This document shows, piece by piece, positions 36,113 to 51,200 of a stretch of 64,000 bases of DNA. The stretch lies in NCBI GenBank assembly GCA_022605955.1, contig JAKCOZ010000015.1, forward strand, positions 9,119,287 through 9,183,286, written 5' to 3'. Under the pieces are notes generated by a model. The model was not told the origin of the DNA. It did not search any database and saw only the letters and a list, made by a program, of their open reading frames with translations. Both the position numbers and the translations under genes were made by a program. This stretch comes from Rallus limicola (taxonomy: Eukaryota; Chordata; Aves; Gruiformes; Rallidae). Position 1 is the first letter of the stretch, and each line of letters starts with the position of its first letter.

Positions 36113-39100
36113 ATCTACAAAATCCAAATAACAGCAAGCAAAGACAATGAGTGGAGGGATAGGAGGAGACCAAGGGGCTGTGCTATTGCAATTTAAGCAC
36201 TGTACAGATTCCAAACTCACCTGCAATCTGTGGATCACTGCTGGCATGGATTGTAATCATGTAACACCTCCAGATAGTATACATAGATTCATTTCTTTTG
36301 CAGGGTACCTTAAAAACAAGGTAGGTTATGTGGTTGAATCCAAATAATTGTAATCTTGTGTATGAGAATACAGTATATTCTCAGAACAAATCTGGTGTTG
36401 CAATTTTTCCACAGTCCATGCTGTTGTATCTTACTCAAAATAAATTCTATTCTTTTGTCAGCAATAGCAAGTGGTTTTAGTTAAGCACAAGTGCACACTC
36501 AAGTAAACACCCTGTGAAAAGAATATTCATCAGGCTGTGAAATAATGATCAGCTCTGCAGTTCCCATTGGAGCATGAAAAACACTTTAAACATCCTTTAG
36601 TTTCCATAGAACAGCAGTTGTCTCTGCCACACAGGCTACAGACAGCTATAACCAGCAACCTGGAAAATGCAAGGTTCTCATGCAGCACCTGATCCAGAAA
36701 TACCCAGACAGGGAATTCAAATCACCTTTGAAGTAAGATACAGGAAAAAGATACATGAAGAATATATTCATAGTTCAATGCAATTATAACCTCAGATACA
36801 GCTGACAAAGTAATCTACAAAAAGAAAAATGGTTATGGAAAGCTTTGCATCAAAATAGACCATTTTTGAGCTACAGGCAGCCAAATACTAGATAAAAATA
36901 AATTTAAAATCACACTGGTTTTTATATTGCCTCTAAATAAAATTCTATTTAGTAAAAAAAAAAAAAAAAGACTGGAAAACAAACACAGATTTGCAAAGTT
37001 TCCAAAGTCTTACACCAATTTTATGACACAGAAATTGTTCAGATTAACCCAACTATATTAAGTTTCATAGCATACAGTCCATCAGAGAAAAAACAAGCCA
37101 TTGCATGTGTCATACAGTTAAAAGGAATTTAGGCAGGCTTTGATAATTGCTCTGCTCTTTGAGGATATTTAGGGAAGTATTTCTGCAATGCAAAAAAATT
37201 TACAATACTTAAATTGAAATTTGTAATGCTAATACAGCAAGGGTATTTGGATTAGTTTTAACCAATTGCTAATATTACTTAGAACATTTTTGTAAATTTA
37301 CAAACTGAATTTTCACTTGTAATTTCTTCATATTATCTGTTAACACAACTATGAAATACATATGGAGTATGAGTTTGAGGCACTTGCCCACATGTGTACT
37401 TGAAAGACCTACTAAATACATAAATGTTCCTGTCACTTCATTTGCTTTCTCTATGTGATTCTTAATAATCCATCTCCCATAATACTCTTCAAACAAGCCA
37501 GGAAGTTGTTAGTCACTCTTGGCTCTGTAAGCATGTTAAATTACTACCTGTATTCAAATAACTGAATTTAGTAAAACCAAACAAAAAAAAAAAAGCAATC
37601 AATAACTTGTGCTAAGAGAACTATTACAAACAGCAATGCTTTTATCATAGGTTGTGTAAATTTAGAAAGAAGATAGGAGAAACAGCTACAACAACCAAAT
37701 AAAGCAGGATTTATTTGTGCTCTAATGTGTATGGAAAGAAAGAATTTTTCTCCAAGCTTGTCCTCTGCAACATGGCAGGCTTTGACTGTTCTTGCCCTTT
37801 AAAGAACAGCTGCATCAAAAGCCCTTCAAGAAGGGAACTGTTCAAGAATGGATGAGATGGATTTATGCCAAAGCATTCTAATTATGCAGATCATTATGCA
37901 TCACCAGCACATCCCTCCACATGTACAAAAATACAGTGACTTCAGTTATACATCAAACACATTGTTCATCTAGTTGCCAGTAATAACATGTAGCTGTTAA
38001 TGAATAAAAAGTTAAAAAAAATTCAAGTATCTCCAATTTCTGTGCAACACATTGTGAAGACTTGCAAGAATGACACATACTGCATGGAAATAGGTATAGT
38101 ATGACCAGGCTGTCTGGTTTCTATCTACAAAGCTGTAGATAGAGCTACATCATGGCCCAGGCTCTGTCATTCTGTACCATGCAATCTACATTACTTCCAC
38201 ATACATCTTTTATCTCAGCAGTTGCCTTCAGAAAGCTACCTTCATATCTGCAAAATATTGATTCATGTTTATTTCCAACACCTTATTAAAAGCACTGTCT
38301 GAGTTTCCAGCCGAGCATTCTGTTTGCTGTAAGGGCTTCCATTGCGGCAGGGTTTTCCTGTTCAAACACTGGAAAGCCGGTATCTCTCCCTCTAATGGGT
38401 GGCCTGTGCCTTCCATCTTGAAGGTTGCGCCAGGAGTGGGGCTTGCTGTAAACCACAACAGATTCTGTACATATCTCAATCCTGCAGGCTTTAATTTCAC
38501 CCTTGTATTTCAATTCTTGTGGTAAACTTAAGATAGCAGAAGCTTCCCTTGCAGGGGAGAACTGCTTCCCCCCCACACCCCCCCACACCCCAGAGAACAG
38601 AAGCTAATTTATTTATGTTTAAAAAATAAAAGATATTTATCCATAAATCTCAAGTCTACATGAGAAAGTCAGACGGATAACCTGCTAAGTCTTTTCCCAT
38701 CCCTCTTATGAACCACAAGAAGCAAATCAGGATATGAAAGCCATATGCTCTCTAAATTAAGACCACATAGTTTTGCATGTATGAGACAGGCTGGGAGATC
38801 TTTGCTCTGTGGATACTCTTAAAGCTTCTTGACTTATTTATGAGGAGAAAAGAAACACAACTTGTGCATTTACATCACATACCTGCAAGTTCTCAAGAAA
38901 GGCTTAAGGGCAAGTGCTTTCATTTCAGCCAGCATATAAAGAAAGCTTATTCTTTTGTGGTTGTATTTCCCAAGGTTGATTTTGAAAAATGGAGCTCCTT
39001 GAATTTTAAAGAATGGATTATGGTAGAAATATTTTAAAGGCCTATTTAAAATGAAAGTTAAATGGCAACTAGGTCTGAGTAGCCTTATTCTATGTAGCAG

Positions 39101-41180
39101 ATTTTAAGCTGTAATGTGAGGCCACCAAGCAAAGATAAAAAATAGGTACTTCTATGAATCCGTGGAGTCCATTATGCTGCTTCATAACTGCAGGTTAAAA
39201 AACCTCATACCAGACCTGGCAAATTATGTGTGGCTGCCTCAAGAATTAGAGCAGTGAAATCATGACTTACCAGTGTGCTTTTGAAACGACCCTGAAATAC
39301 TCTGGATTTTTGTAGGCAAACCACATTTGAGCTTTGGCAATACCTAGAGACTACAGCAGCACAGAAACAAAACTGCAACTTAAATTCCTCCATGCTTTAG
39401 GAAATACCTTCACAGGCCACGCTTGTCTCTACAATATTCCCTTTCACATTTTCTTACGCTTGACTATTCCTTCCCTTGTTCGCTTTCCAGGAATCTGTTA
39501 TTTACTGGTCCTTTCCACTGCATTTTGTTACGAGTGCTCTTTCAAAAACGCAGCAACTGTTTTCTCTTCAGTGCCCTTTTCCCAATGCTTTTTGAACCTA
39601 AGTAGGAGTCTCATAAGAACAACAATTCTAAGAGGAAGTGAAAAAATTGCTGGGTAACTGATGAGGACAAGCTTTACAGTTAACTGCCGTTATTTCAGTT
39701 ACAGGTTTATCACTGAAGTTTATCACTAAGTTAAAGTTCAGATATAAATCCCCTTAGTCATAAAATCTGGAAAATAGAGAAAAGCTGATTCAAACTTGAA
39801 GATAGGAGGGGAAAAAAAAATCCATTATTTGGAACAGAAAATAACTTTCAACATTGTTTAACATACAGTGTCTGATTTTTTAATTTCAGATTAGGTCACT
39901 AAGCTTAGAGAAATTTATCCCAGCTCTACTAAAGGCCGTATCTAGTGACTGACTATAAATAAAGAGTTGTATGAATGACAGGTTTCTTGTCCTCTATACT
40001 AATGTTAATCCTGTCAGTATCTTGTGTAGTGACAATGAAGCATATAGCTGAATCTCTACCAAATACATGAGCCCACTGAAAAAATAATTTGGCCAATGAA
40101 CATAAGATACAACTCTGTTTAAACCATTGTAGCAGTGACTTAATGCATTCTCAGAAGACATGACTGTAGGACATACACTAGCAAGAGAGAAAAGCCAGAA
40201 GAGTTTTTGGTCTGCATTTTTTTTTGGTGCTGTGCCCAATTTAGCTATACATAGTAAGTCAGAAGTGTTATTTCTAAACCAAAGTGAAGCACTTCAAAAG
40301 AGTAGCAGTAACCAGGAATACCTGGGTCCAGAGGAAGGAAAAAGTTTAACAGCATCAACAATAAAAAAAAACCCCAAAACTTCAATATTGACCAAACAGG
40401 AAACACATCTAACAAAACATTAAGTCAGATTCTAGGCCTTAGGCTATTCTCACCTTTTCTCAATTTTCAGTAAATCCAGGACTTCTGTACTTGCTTTGTA
40501 TGGTAGTCTTCTATTAGAAAAATCTGCTTTTTTACCAGGTGCAGACAGAGCAGCATAAAACATTTGGCCTCTCCTGCTGGGTGGAATGCCCTGCAACCTC
40601 TAACTATTATGGGTAGTTAGAATGGAAATAAGCATCTCTCTAAAGTTAAGGGACTTTGGCATAGGGTTTTCTTTAATTTCAAGAACTATTCCAATAGAGC
40701 TTCTCAGATAGTTTTTCTCATCAGCTTCGCTATTGTACTCCATGAAATTTGGATCAATCAGTTGCATGACACAAATCAGGTAAGATTACAAATGCAATTC
40801 CAGAGTCTACAATCAAAGACCAACATTGGATTGAGTATCATATGCTGTGTCTGGATGGAGGAGAGGGGATACCAGAAAAAGGAAGTGATAAGGCAAGACA
40901 CTAAAACCAGTTACAACTGTACTTGTAGGACTGAACTTGCAGCTGCATTTATTAACGTGAATGGAAAACTGGTCTGCTTATCAAATTCAAGAAGCAAGCC
41001 TACTCACAGCAATACAGAGGATAGCCAGAAGCTACAAGCTACACACTCTTCTCAACCACCTTCCAGCAGGCGTGCTATATTAACCCTGAATAAAACCTGA
41101 ACTTACACTTCTAGCAGGCTACTAGCTCTAGAAATAAAAGGAAACACTGGAAGATTTTAGGAGGTGCTGAAACATTTGTT
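36113..41180. other. Intergenic region downstream of DCP1A
   Basis: AT-rich, with small inverted repeats (for example 38121-38142) and a C-rich tract near 38570-38590. Short open frames at 38228-38588 lack family resemblance, codon-like pattern or splice context. No gene recognised. Confidence 0.6.
38121..38142. repeat. Short inverted repeat, 9-bp perfect arms
   Basis: ctatctaca and tgtagatag are separated by 4 nt, a small potential stem-loop of unknown relevance. Confidence 0.7.
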
Positions 41181-44100
41181 TTGAAGTTTTATTACAAAAA
41201 TATATTTGCAAACATACAAAATTTTGGATGAAAAATGCTCATTCTTAAACATTTATGCAATAACTTAGTAACTGCAAACATACATAGGTGCTATAAAATC
41301 CATACCATACCAGAAACATTAACGATGCAGTATCTATGTTTATTGACTCAAGATTCTCCTCATTCCTGGTTCCAGAAATCTCTCCTGAAGCCCCTCCCCC
41401 TTCCCCACCATCTTCATGTTGAAAGAACATGCAAATGGGTACAACTGGTGCATCCACAAAAGTGATTTAACTCAGAAATTACTAAAAGCACATAATGTAC
41501 ATTAAAAAAACCTAACCATATGCCCATACACTGAATAGATAAAAATAAATATACCACCAAATTAGAGATACTGCAATTTTTCCAAATTGAAGTGAAAGAA
41601 AGATATTGCATCAACATTTTCATAACATTGCCAGACAAAACTGAGGTGATATATATTGCACACATTCCTCCTGTTAAGATACGCTGTACAAAGCAATCCA
41701 AATACCTGGCAAAGAGGTGGCTGATTTGTTTATAATACTTTTCATACCAAGAAGTCCCAAATTAAAGTTTGTTTTCAAAAATATTTCAGAAACTATATCA
41801 GTGACTACACATGGCATAATGAGTTTCAGAAATACATCAAAACGAAGCAATCAGAAATGCAAGCAAAAGAAAGATACATCCAGCAGCAAGTGTTTAAATA
41901 TTTTTACACAGAATTTAAGATTTTATGTTAAATCCAGATGAATCACTTAAATTTTTTTTACTTTATTCAATCATTCTGCTAATCTCGTTTAATTTGGAGA
42001 CATATACTGCTTCTAAATTAACAGCTGTTAGGCACCTTTCATATAAGCTTTGCATTATTAGATAACAGCAGATAAAGTCTAACTACAAAACTGAGAACTT
42101 TGATATTCCTGAACAATTCAGCAGCTTTAGATTTTAAAACTGTCTTTGATTAGGTTTGAGTTCGGTGCATTTTTTGTTGGTTTTATTGAAGTGACTTAAA
42201 AGTTAGCCACAAAACACATGCTTAGATAACACAATTAATTTGGGGAGTCTAGTCTGAACTAAGGATCTTGTAATTCTCAGAATTAATAGGTAAATGCCAT
42301 TAAGCCAGTAGGTTTTGCTTTGGATTTTTTGTTGTTATTTTTGTTTGGTTTGGTTTTTTTGTTTGTTTTTACACCACTTGAAAATGGTCAGTTTCCTGTG
42401 ATGACCCCATGGTAACTTGCTACACACTAGTTATCCCTACATGTGGCTAATACTAATCAAGTTCTTCAACAATCCTGGCAATAACAGATTTACAAAAAAA
42501 GTTAAAATAAAAAAAAGTAACATAATCCACATTAAAAAAAAACCCCAATATTCAAATTTTACACTGTACTTGAGCTTGCATCTTGCAATGCAATTTTCAA
42601 TTAAAGATCTTTTACATCCACTACCCTGGCACTTATCACAAATCACAGACTGTAACTCTGTGGTGTATTGGATGACACATAGGCTGGTTCCAGTGTCAGT
42701 TGGCTACATGTAGGGTGGTTAGAACAAACGTGCATGTCTCCAAGATGAACAGCCTTGCTTCTTGTAAAAGTGTCTGCCTAGTAACACAATTGCAGCACCG
42801 CTTCTCTTCCAATTAATTTCAAAATTTGGGGCAGGGGGTGAGAAAAGTAAACCATAGCTTATTGCTACTAGTACACTACAAACCCAAAGGAAAGCAAAGA
42901 TTTGCCAACTGTCTGTGGGGCTTCCCAGACAGATGGAAACAAATTATAGATATTCAAAGTAGAGTCAAACTCTCCTAACAGCACTGCTACTCTAAGCAGT
43001 ATTACTTTTGTCAACTGTATGTGACCGAAGACCTCAAAAAAACCTACTGCTATTGTTTCTATAGATCTTTGGATATGAGTGCATTTACCAAACAGTACAA
43101 ATATTCACTACCAGCTGCCAATATTTCTACTCTCAAAATTTTTTATCAAGTCTTCTGTTGAAGAAACCTTAAGCCGTTCATAAAAAGTGGGAAGTTATGG
43201 ACTTCATCTTTGATAAATCCAGATAAAAAGCTGCTCCCTATTTGGTTGAGGCTATGAAATTTTGTTTGGAAAAAACTGCTTATTGATTTGTCCTTTTCAG
43301 CAATAGTTTTTCTAAAAAAAAACCCAGAAAAAAATAACTACTTTAGACTTTGAATCTAATTTGAGTCTCATTGTTTATGTGCATACAGAGTATAACAACT
43401 CAAATTTACGTAGGAAGTTCCTATCTTCCTTAACAAGGCTGAGTTGATATTGCTGAATTCCAATGCTACCATTAAAGCCAATGTATTTCTTGATGAATGT
43501 GCATGACATTAGCATCTTTCCCTGAATCTTGCACATTTTTCTAACAAAATATCATATATTTTAACTGGAAAAACTGAACTCAAAGGCTGAGAAGAGCTTT
43601 CAAGAAAGCAGGTAGTGCTAAACAAAATATATTTTCCACTAAAAAGCTACAAATAAACCTAAAATAGATCAAATACATACAAATGTAAATACTTGTATCT
43701 AAAACATACCAATTTGTGAAGAAGTCACAATTAAAGCTCAATTACTAGTTTCCAATGAAATGACCATGCACCTTGACTATATCAACATTAACTAAACCTT
43801 AAATATATACATACATATAAGTTGTAAGGAGCCAAACATTTTTTTCTTTGTATTTCAATAGTGCTTGAGGGAGATGAAAGCAGCAGTGCATAACAACTCA
43901 ACTACAGATTTTTTTTTTTTTTTATCCAATAAACCAAATGGATTCTTAAAAACTACTATTGCTGGAAAAAGTTGGGACCTTAAGCCTTATTGATTACCCT
44001 TAATTGCATGCCCTTAATAAATAAATACAAGCCATGGGCAAACCAACACAGCAGCATAAGAAACTATAACTAGAAGTTTTCTGACTTCAAATGGGAAAGT

Positions 44101-45181
44101 ATCCAGTTAAATTCTTAAATTGGTGAACAGAGAGTTACTAAATCATATTAAAAAAAGTAGTAACGTTTTAATCAGATAAACTTCAGACTATGAAGTGTGC
44201 ACTGAATTTGGGGAGAGGAAAACAGAAGAAAAGCATGCATTTGTTCCCCATCTGCATAGTTTTCAACACTGCAGTTCCAACACAACTGAGGAATGAAAGC
44301 CAACTGTGTCATGGTCCATCCTTAAGCCAAAGGGAAAGCAAAGTATTTAAGCTACATCAAACACTGCTGAACAGGAAGAGGATCTTCCAGTCATGGACTC
44401 CTACCTCTAAGTTTAAAACAAGAGAACTTCAACATGCAACAGAACTACACTGTTGCTTAAAGAAAAAGATACAATCACTGAGGATTTTGCATATTTCAGA
44501 TTTTGCTTTTTTTAGAGAAAATGGCCTTACTCACTTAGATACCTGTTTAATGTTAGCAACACAGAAGCAAATAGGATTAATGGAACACTTAAAAGATGAG
44601 TTTATGTGCATTAGCTAGAGACTGTCAGTGTATTGAGCAAATCACAGTATTAAACCTTCTGTTAAAGGTTTAGCTGCAAAGGCCTGGCTTCCAGATCTGC
44701 TCCGTCCTCACTTACACCTCCCCACTTAATCACACAGCATTTTGCTTTTCTCTCACTCAATCCTCCATACCAAAACTAGGTTCTCACAACTGAATATTGT
44801 TCTGGTGCGGTGTAGTGTACTGTACTGTACTATGTGTTTGCTGGTTTAAATAGTATTGAGTCTGTAATCCTTGAACAGTGAATACAACTAGGAATGAAAG
44901 CCAGAGCAAACATTCACACATTCACTTAATGCTAGTGAGAGCTCAAATGCAACTTAAGTCCCCTCCCCAGTAAAAACAAAGGTTTGCTGGTGATGATCAC
45001 AGTGAAAACCTAGATCACTTCTGAGAACATTACTTTCATAAGTATTTAAGGAATAGTCTTTCCCAACAGTTTCAAATTCAAGACATTGAAAACTAAATAT
45101 TCTTTTAAAAAAATACTAGTTTTATAGACGAGGCATAATTGTTTCTAAAACAGATATATTTTAAAGTGGATTTAGCTTCAA
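41170..45181 (-). other. DCP1A: Probable DCP1A 3' UTR
   Basis: About 4 kb of AT-rich, non-coding, repeat-free sequence follows the stop codon, with many ATTTA pentamers on the minus strand and several polyadenylation signals. The extent is inferred from the signals, not observed. The true 3' end could be at any of them. Confidence 0.45.
41188..41193 (-). terminator. Candidate distal DCP1A polyadenylation signal
   Basis: Minus-strand AATAAA in the context tttttgtaataaaacttc, followed on that strand by GT/T-rich sequence. It is the most 3' of several candidate signals past the DCP1A stop. Other minus-strand AATAAA matches near 41338, 41966 and 42180 and an ATTAAA near 44166 may give shorter forms. 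Confidence 0.45.
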
Positions 45182-45262
45182 TTATAGCTTAATGTTGTCT
45201 GTATTCTTGGTTAGGACTTGCAAGTAGACTTCATGAATAGTGCTGAGAAAACGGGAATCATT
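45182..45262 (-). CDS. DCP1A: DCP1A terminal coding exon
   Basis: It encodes NDSRFLSTIHEVYLQVLTKN, TDNIKL and stop taa (complement of 45182-45184). This is the last helix of the trimerisation domain, nearly identical to human. Acceptor ttttcctgcag, phase 0. Confidence 0.96.
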   Translation of the reverse strand, partial: NDSRFLSTIHEVYLQVLTKNTDNIKL

Positions 45263-48200
45263 CTGCAGGAAAAAACACATTAGGAAAATAAGTAAAAAGA
45301 TGCAAAGAAAGTTTAAATTCATGTCATTGAAGTTGTGCATAAGATTCCTTATAGAACTAACTCTCTAAGAGTTTAGAGAAAGGAACTAGCTGAGTACCTG
45401 TACAAGAAGCATTGCTTTTTGGACAGCATACAGACTTTGAACCATGAAGCTAGTAAGATCACTGAAGAAATCACTAAGCACACTGGATGTTCAAACACAC
45501 AAACAAACAAACAAACCACTAGGTCACTAGGTCAGCCTCTGCCACATCATTTCACTTCCCTCCAGAGTCCAAGCCTGAGTCTTAAGAGAATTCCATCCTA
45601 CTTACAGGCTCCCAAATAAAGTCTGCACAAGTGTCAGAAATGCTATTTGCCTGTCAGACCAGCCTGAAAGGGAGTGCATTATACAAGAATTCTCATCTCA
45701 AAGCATTAATGGGAAGTGAATTTGTTCCATCAATAGACAATATTTAGAGATATTTCACAAGTTTAATTCCTTCAAATGACAACTTTACAAAACTGATGTA
45801 TAATCATCTAGTTTGAAGATGTACTATCTTTTTTGCAAGACCTGCACAGCAAGCTTTACATCCTGCTCGGTGTGCTGTCTAAGTACTCCCATGCTGCAGG
45901 GTATGTCTGTTTTGGTCTTCATTCAGCTATCTCTCTATATAAAGAAAAAGTTAGAAACAAATATTCCAATTGGCTCTCTAAAGTCACTCTAATGACAATG
46001 AGTTCTTCAGACCACTGGGTGAGAATCAGTGTGTCAAGCCTCTACTGAGAGTAAGAATTTTGGCTGTTGAGTTCACTTGCCAGACTTACTAGTAAGCTAC
46101 TTGGTGTCTTTAAGGAGAATGAAACCAACCAACCATACACAGAAGGAACAACATGGATAAATCAGGGAACGTAGTTACTGATGGGATCTGGTAGTGGCTC
46201 TTTTTCATCCTAACAGCTGTATCAGTGGGAAGATAGTTTGCTACTTTTGGACTTCTGCTCTGTGTGTAAGCTCTCTTAACATCAGCACGGAGAGGGCAAA
46301 AGAATCGTGAGTTAACAAAGAACTGTCTGTCATTGATGGCAACTTTTCTGTAACATTAGAGGTCAAAATGATCTCACTGCATGACTACTCCTGACATCAA
46401 AGATTGATTAAAACATAACTTTTTAGTCCCTCAAAATACCAGAGCTATAACAAGGTAGCTTCCATTTCAAAGACATGTACTTCAATTAATGATCAGGAAC
46501 AGTTCTAGGGAACTGGGTACAGAAAAATCTTTCCTTGAAAAAGCAGGCACACTTACAAAGACAATAAAACCAACCTCCCATCCCCATACCAGGACTTCTA
46601 CCAGTGCAACCTTTTCCTTGTTCACATATGCATGTGGAAGGACACATCCAATGTACAGCTCTGTCCTAAATACTTCACCTCACAACCAAAAGGAATGAGC
46701 TATTCCATACTGTGCATACAGTGGGGAGTAAACTACACCTTTTAACAGAAAGGAATCCACTTTTGTAATGTTTCTGGGCACAGAATTTCTCAGTACTGGC
46801 TACTGTACTTGGAACCCCACCCCTCAAATTGATCTCTGTAAAGACAGGACCTTTATTAGATGTATCAGTGCTTCTTGAAGCTGAGACCTACTGAGAACAG
46901 TAGGAGGTATAGTCTGAATTTCTGTTGTTCCCAGTGTTAAAGGCGAGGAGGAATTGGCTTTACTCTCCACTTCAGTAGGTTTTGTAGCTGATTGTTGAAA
47001 AACACTAGGAGACAAGAGGATTGAAGGCATTACTGTAGTTGTGGCTGTAACAAACTGTGGAGGTGCAACCTGTAAAAAAAACCAGAAAACTGATAAGCAC
47101 TGTGTCCTTTAAGAATGAATGCTGTTATAAAGGCTGGAGGCATGAGCATGAAAATAATAAAATGTAGCCACTATTATTCAGTCAGGTATTAAAAAACAAC
47201 TTCTACTAATGAAGAAATATCTAGCTACGAAGATTAACAATAGTAATCCTCATTTTAAAAGCAGAAGTAACAGTCTTCAATATTTGTGTATGCAGACTCC
47301 TTCCTCCTCATGTGGCTGCGACCATCCAGAATTTTTAGAAACAAAACTCAGAATAAAAGACCATCTTTTCAGCTAAGTAATCCAAGAAGCCCACCATTGT
47401 TTTGCAAATTATTGCCTTCCTTAGTTGTTCACTAAGTCTAGTCCTGCTTCTCACTCCTCTGATCCTATGGTCTTCAACAAATACAATTTGGAGTAAAATA
47501 TCTCAAAGATATTTAAAATTATTTACAAACCATAATTAAATTACTGGAGTCTGCAGAAATATTCTAAATATGTTTTCTCTTGCAAGGGATGTGGGGACAG
47601 GGATATTTTAAGGACCATCTTCCCACCTCATTCTTCCCCAGGTCTATGTCCATTTCGTTACAGAAATCCACGCTCGACCTTTATGGCTTTTCCTTTTAAA
47701 CATGACATTTTAAGTGTGTAGGAATTCTGTATTTGCATCAAGTGGACACAAACACACACCAGCCTTGAGCCACTCTGACATCTCCTGATACCCACAATTA
47801 TTTAGTTTGATCTTGCTCAGGCTTTCAGAATCACCAACATGGGGGACAGGGGAGAAGATGATAATAAACAAGCCCATCTCACTCAAAAGAAAGCAAGACT
47901 AAATATGGTAAGTAAAAATATTTGATACATTAGCAGAAAGAGTTCCTCTTGGATAATCAAAAATCTGAAGTTAATGTGTATGCAGCAACATCAACAACAG
48001 AACTGCCAAACTGATTCTGTCATAGTCATAACTGTGATGATTTTATGGCATGGGATTTCATCTGAAGACATTTTTAAACCAACAAATGCCTTTTACCACA
48101 GCACATGCACATGTTCCTTAAAATTCCAAAGTCCATGCAAAACGCTTATTTAAGTAACTATCTACTGTGCCATGAGCAGACTGTAGAGTGTGTCTTATGC

Positions 48201-51200
48201 CAGGCCAGCAGCTAAAACAGCACCTGACTTTAGGCAGGACTTTTTACTGCCTTCACTATCAGATCCAGGCATGCTACTAACACTGCTCTGTGCAGTGGAA
48301 GTTGGAGCAGAATGGGGCAATTTATATGTGAAAAAGGAGGAGATGGGTAAAGAAAAAATGAAATTAAATTACAGGTGATATCCTGAGAAGAACACGCAAC
48401 AGAAAGGCAATTAAAAGCAATTCTTCAAGGCTTGACTATTCCTATTATTTTAAATACAATCTGAATTTTCATATTGAATAACAGTTCAAAATAATGTCAA
48501 AGGCAGTTCTAATAATGTTAAATGTACATTTATATTACTAAAATTTGTTATGAGAAAGTTTTTCAGTAGTGAATGCTTGTTATTCTTTTCTTCTACTTTT
48601 TTCTCCTGGTATCTATTTCATACCATAAAATAATAACATCTAAGCAAAACCAAAAAAGACATCAAGGCAAAGATTGCATCTTAAGCCTCTGAGAAGCTTA
48701 AGGCTGGGCTAAGGCTAACAGACCCTACTGCAGTTTTACAGCATCAGCATTGCTCGTTTACAAGACAGAAAAAAAAATTCAAATGGTGCAAACCCAATGC
48801 AAGACTGCAGATCCAAAAATGTATTCCAACTCCTCCATTAGCATCAACAACAGGAGGCACTGTACAATTAAAAAAAGCACTTATTCAAGGGAAACTCACC
48901 CTTGCTTCAGTACAGCTTGTTTTGGCTTCATAAAAGCGCTTTAAATATGGTCAGTGGGCAGTGACTATTGAGATGCCAGCTGTTGACCACAGTTGCAAAC
49001 TCCCCCCCCCCTCTGTTTAAGAAATCCAACAATTAACAAAAGTATTTATCCTCTTACTTGATTTGCTTTAGACAAGGTCTTCGGCTGTGGAAATACTTCA
49101 GATTCTTTGTTTTGTTGTACAGACTAAGTTAAAAAGAAGACATAAGTCACACGTTAGCATCCACAGCTCTACTTCCAGTGGTTGTTCTCTGTTATTATGA
49201 AAGCACACACACACACCCCCTTGCCCCAAATCTCAACACATTTTACATGTAATTTGAACCATTTTGTAAAACTGAGATAAATCAACAGGAAGTTGGAAGA
49301 AAAAGAAAGATCTCAATTCACATTTTATGCTTTCAATATTACAGCAAGCCTGTAAAAGAAGTTAACAAAAAACTTCTGAAGCAAGACTATTAGGGTGAAA
49401 AAAATCTAAACATGAAAACTGTGAACAAAACAAATGCTATAGAGTGAATAATTCAGAACCTTGTAATCAGCTTGGTAAATTGCTAGGAAGGTTAAATTCA
49501 GTACTTTTCCCCAGGAGTTTCATGTAATTGCTTCCACAAAAATTAAATCTGTTTTTTGCTAGACTTGCACAAGTATTTTATACCTTTACAAACAGCATTT
49601 AGATAGTTCTTTAGTCATATTTCAAGACTATAATATAATAAATTCTAGTATTATGAAGTATTAGAAAACACCATAAAAGACACATAGATAAGTTACTTCA
49701 GTAAACTCCTGTGGCATTCTTGGAAAGGCTCGTTACAGCCGTTTGAAATATGTCTCGTCAGCACAGAGCAGGAAAACACTGTTCACAACAGACACAGCTT
49801 ACTTCTACTGCAACAGAAAACACTCAGGGGACTGATAGTCCTTTATGATAAAATTAGCTTTCTGAAACCGTAATGAGCCCCAGATGAAATTTATAAAGTC
49901 TAACTACACAGGAGTAAAGAAGATTTTTGCTAGTTTGAGAGTAAGATTGGACTATGGACAATTTTGTCTAATCAAAATATGTACACACAGTGGACACAGT
50001 GTAAGGATAGAGGATTTAAGCCTAGCATATGAAGAGCTAGTTCCCAAGGCTATCAAGCAGATGCTGGATAGACAGAGTCAAGGGCAGTTATGGATAAAGC
50101 CAGACAAGTTTTCTTAATGCTAAAAGACATCACAATCTTTGGTTAAATCTGTACCAAGGTTTAGTAGTACATGAAAGAAAAATACTGCTCAGAATGTACA
50201 GTTCTTCAAAACTAAATCAAGATAGCTGCTCAATGCTGCACTTAGACCTGCTCCTCCCTCTGTAAAATGAATCAGTCCAATTATCTCAAAATGCAATCGT
50301 TAATAAAAAAATCCCAGCATCAAGTAGTCACAGCCTTCTTGGAAATTTTCAAGATCAGCACTAGATTAGAAATAAGGTAATTAGAAAGATCTCACAATTA
50401 AAACACCCATTTCTTAAACATTAAGAGGGATAACACTTCTATGGACAGAAAAGCAACACTTGAAAAATACAGTGTTTAAGAGGTCTTTTGTAAGGACAAA
50501 ACAAGGGGGTCAACTGGACAAAGTAAATGAGTTTGTGATCTATTATACTAAATAGCAAGATCTCAATGTAGCCCACAGGTATCCCTAACAGACAGAAGTC
50601 AAAATTGATGCTGTACAAAACATCCAAAGCAAAATTACCAGCAACAGGAAACTGTTAACTTTGTACTTTCAAAGAAGGTACAGACTGGACTTCCACAGAA
50701 ATCAGCCCTCACCAAACTGATCAGTCTATAAGCTTCCAGCCCTTCTCAGATCATCAGTTCTTAGCAGTATTTTTCTGACAAGTACACATGACTTCTGTAG
50801 GACTCATTCACTGCCTAACAGCACCAGTTTGAAAAACCTCTTCCTCTAGAGACAGGTCTGTCACTGAAAGCAGATACTGATGATAAAAAACTAACAGAAC
50901 TGGATTTCTAAGGCAGTAATTCAATCAATATCCCACAGTAGAAATCCTGAATTATTTTTAAAAGGCTAATACATAACAGCAAATTTTCCAAGGGAAAAAT
51001 ACACATTATCAAAAACAATCTAAAGCTTCATGTATATAAAACCCACAGAATACCTGAAGGGGAGAGATTATCTTGCTGTTCAAGGCTGATGGCTTACTGT
51101 GAGATTCTTTGAAGCTTTCTGGTGTTGCAAGTTGGCCAACCGAGGCAGAGATGTTTGGTGTTAAGGAAGTCTTAGTGAGAGACTGCTGTTGCATTTGGTC

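Noticed and set aside
38228..38588. Overlapping frames on both strands (up to 100 codons)
   Set aside because: No family resemblance, no splice sites that chain to another exon, and equally open on both strands, as expected by chance in a locally GC-richer patch.
44801..44835. gtact/tgtac micro-repeat as a structured element
   Set aside because: Only about three short units, within chance expectation for AT-rich sequence.
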